Assembly (NCBI GenBank): GCA_963556195.1
Contig: OY744535.1
Span: 90,320,449-90,384,448 of the forward strand
Length of the DNA: 64,000 nt
Origin: Sepiola atlantica
Lineage: Eukaryota; Mollusca; Cephalopoda; Sepiida; Sepiolidae
Direction: 5' to 3'
Below the pieces are notes generated by a model. The model was not told the origin of the DNA. It searched no databases and was given only the letters and a program-made list of their open reading frames with translations. A program made the translations under genes and the position numbers. Below, piece after piece: positions 62,694 through 64,000 of this stretch (positions are counted from its first letter, which is position 1; every line of letters begins with the position of its first letter).

Positions 62694-62806
62694 CCTTGAC
62701 AGAACGACGCTGACACTAGCGTTCCGTTTCACTTTTCCCTTCTGGTCGATTGGCCTCGACAGAACGACGCTAATACACTAGCGCTTCGTCTAACGCTTTT
62801 CTCTTC
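62694..62806. repeat. 60-bp duplication within the LTR
   Basis: AGAACGACGCT at 62701 recurs at 62761. The surrounding units, including ACACTAGCG and a CTTTT/CTTC end, are similar, giving two diverged copies just after the expected transcription start. Confidence 0.8.
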
Positions 62807-63005
62807 ACATGGCATCAGCATAACAACTACCAACACGCGTGGTCAAACAACGGTAAGAGTTCTCAACACATTTTATTTGGGTACGGCTTTCAAAGACTTT
62901 CCTCTCGCCGGATTCATTCACTCTTATACCTTTTTCAAGAACTGTTTTTCCATCGACACACATGCATACATCACACACTTCATCATTCCACGTACACACA
63001 CGTTC

Positions 63006-63011
63006 AATAAA
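63006..63011 (+). terminator. LTR polyadenylation signal
   Basis: AATAAA in TTCAATAAACG, about 117 bases before the LTR end. Confidence 0.6.
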
Positions 63012-63128
63012 CGTTATTTGAACTACTTCATTTTTGTTTATTAATTATTACTCTGTCTTTGCATGCAACAATTGCTTGATTTACTGAACACGTTTACAAT
63101 CGGCAGAACACCACTCGTTCCCGTAACA

Positions 63129-63146
63129 ATTGGTGACCCGACGTGC
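63129..63146 (+). other. Primer-binding site of the LTR element
   Basis: ATTGGTGACCCGACGTGC follows the LTR end. The TGG start matches the complement of a tRNA CCA end, as expected of a minus-strand DNA primer site. I have not assigned the tRNA. Confidence 0.7.
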
Positions 63147-63948
63147 AAGCTTTGTTGTATGTGGCGGAGTAATTAATTTCGTACTAGAACAAAAAAAACA
63201 AAAAATCATTTCTCGTTTTTTCTTTCGTGGTGAAACGAATTACGCACTCATCCTTTTCCTTTTTTTTCTACCCACATGGTAGAAATATACAAACAAACAA
63301 AAAAAAGAAATGCCGTCATTTTTTCCTGGCCACGTGGAAATACCCAAGCAAAGAAAAACAAAAACATTTCTCGGTCTCTCCGAGTATAAAACAAATTACA
63401 ATTTAATTTTTTCTTCTTCTTTCTCCACCCACGTGTCGGAAAAATATATACAAAGAAAAAGATAAACTTTTCCCAATTCTTTTCTTCTTTTTCGACGAAC
63501 AAAAGGACCTTACAAGACGCCATTTTCTTTTGTTTTGAACACGTGGAGATAAAAAGAAAATAAAAAGAAAACAAACGCTCACACGCTGCCCATCTTTTTC
63601 ATGACCACGTGTTGATAAAAAAATTAAAAAATGCCGCCATCTTTTTCACGATCACATGTTGATAAAAAAAATCAAAGAAATGCCGCTATTTTCTCTAACC
63701 ACGTGGAAATGAAAATTCAAATAAAAAAAAGAAAATACGAATTTTTTTTTCTTTCTTTTCAACAACAAAGAAAAGAGAAGCCGCCATTCTTTCTCTACGT
63801 GGAAACTAACATTCAAACAAACTAAAACGAAAACAAAAAACGTAATTCCGTGTGTGAAACAAATTACGGCTCCATTTTTTTTTTCTTTTTCCCTTCTACC
63901 CACGTATTGGAAATATATATATAAAAGAAAAGAAAACTACAACACACG
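63147..63948 (+). promoter_or_regulatory. LTR-element leader with repeated CACGTG and GCCGCCAT motifs
   Basis: About 800 bp of A- and T-tract-rich DNA. CACGTG occurs at 63331, 63430, 63540, 63606 and 63700, with CACATG near 63273 and at 63653 and related forms near 63797 and 63890. Several are preceded by a G/CCGCCAT-like core (for example 63633-63640 and 63779-63786), which in GCCGCCATCTT form matches the known YY1 consensus. Units recur about every 50-110 bp. Whether these are binding sites, RNA structures or remnants of tandem growth is not shown. Confidence 0.6.
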
Positions 63949-64000
63949 ATGCCAAACACGAACATCACTAAGCCCCAAGACTTAATACTGGTTGTAAAAA
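63949..64000 (+). CDS. Probable start of gag, cut by the window end
   Basis: An ATG at 63949 opens a frame of 17 codons without a stop to the end of the window, beginning MPNTNITKPQDLILVVK. Position after an LTR, primer site and long leader makes it the likely gag start. The protein is too short here to assign to a family. Earlier ATGs in the leader open only short frames. Confidence 0.45.
   Translation, partial: MPNTNITKPQDLILVVK

Larger units (their letters stand above)
62511..63128 (+). mobile_element. 5' LTR of an LTR retroelement
   Basis: Proposed boundaries TGTCACTG at 62511 and GTAACA at 63128 give the usual TG...CA ends. Inside are a TATAAAA at 62646-62652 and an AATAAA at 63006-63011, at plausible spacing for promoter and polyadenylation signal. 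A primer-binding-site-like sequence follows the right boundary directly. The partner LTR would lie beyond the window, so the left boundary and any target-site duplication cannot be confirmed. Composition is less AT-rich than the flanks and nothing looks decayed, suggesting a young insertion. Confidence 0.75.

Overview
The window looks like intergenic or intronic DNA of a large, AT-rich, repeat-dense animal genome. I found no intact host protein-coding gene and no convincing RNA gene. More than twenty (TA)n tracts, many long (TTA)n/(TAA)n tracts, several non-LTR retrotransposon families, a pogo/Tigger transposase relic and an LTR retroelement end suggest a lophotrochozoan. A cephalopod such as an octopus is my best guess from general repeat character. 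That is inference: no marker gene supports it.

Layout. 1-13.8 kb: mostly unique AT-rich DNA with microsatellites, hairpins, a 126-bp tandem duplication and one small interspersed repeat. 13.8-16.8 kb: minus-strand relic (A) of a retrotransposon with a restriction-like endonuclease (RLE) of the R2/R4/Hero type, with the RT core deleted and a 265-bp insertion in it. 20.5-25.1 kb: three more minus-strand relics of this type (B, C, D), head to tail, with (TAA)n tracts at several junctions. 26.8-27.9 kb: decayed minus-strand pogo/Tigger transposase with 17-bp repeats beside it. 28.1-30.6 kb: a 145-bp segment present twice, the second time between 21-bp direct repeats. 31.7-35.7 kb: a very large, nearly identical inverted repeat (arms about 1.5 kb, spacer about 0.9 kb). 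35.8-36.4 kb: a 600-bp fold-back element. 39.2-39.8 kb: minus-strand RT relic of probable Penelope-like type. 46.3-47.3 kb: two plus-strand RLE relics. 49.3-50.9 kb: plus-strand RT relic of a family I cannot place. 50.9-53.7 kb: decayed retroelement gag-knuckle-to-RT region whose first 790 bp recur 2.05 kb downstream. 60.2 kb: a perfect 66-bp palindrome. 61.7-62.1 kb: eight copies of a 49-bp minisatellite. 62.5-64.0 kb: an LTR with TATA box and poly(A) signal, a primer-binding site, an unusual leader with repeated CACGTG and GCCGCCAT motifs, and a probable gag start running off the window.

Nothing here works as a pathway. The window records repeated insertion into simple-repeat DNA, followed by decay, duplication and inversion. 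The points most worth following up are the giant inverted repeat with its hammerhead-like terminal motif, the TAA-associated RLE chain, the minisatellite without stops in any minus-strand frame, and the motif array in the LTR-element leader.
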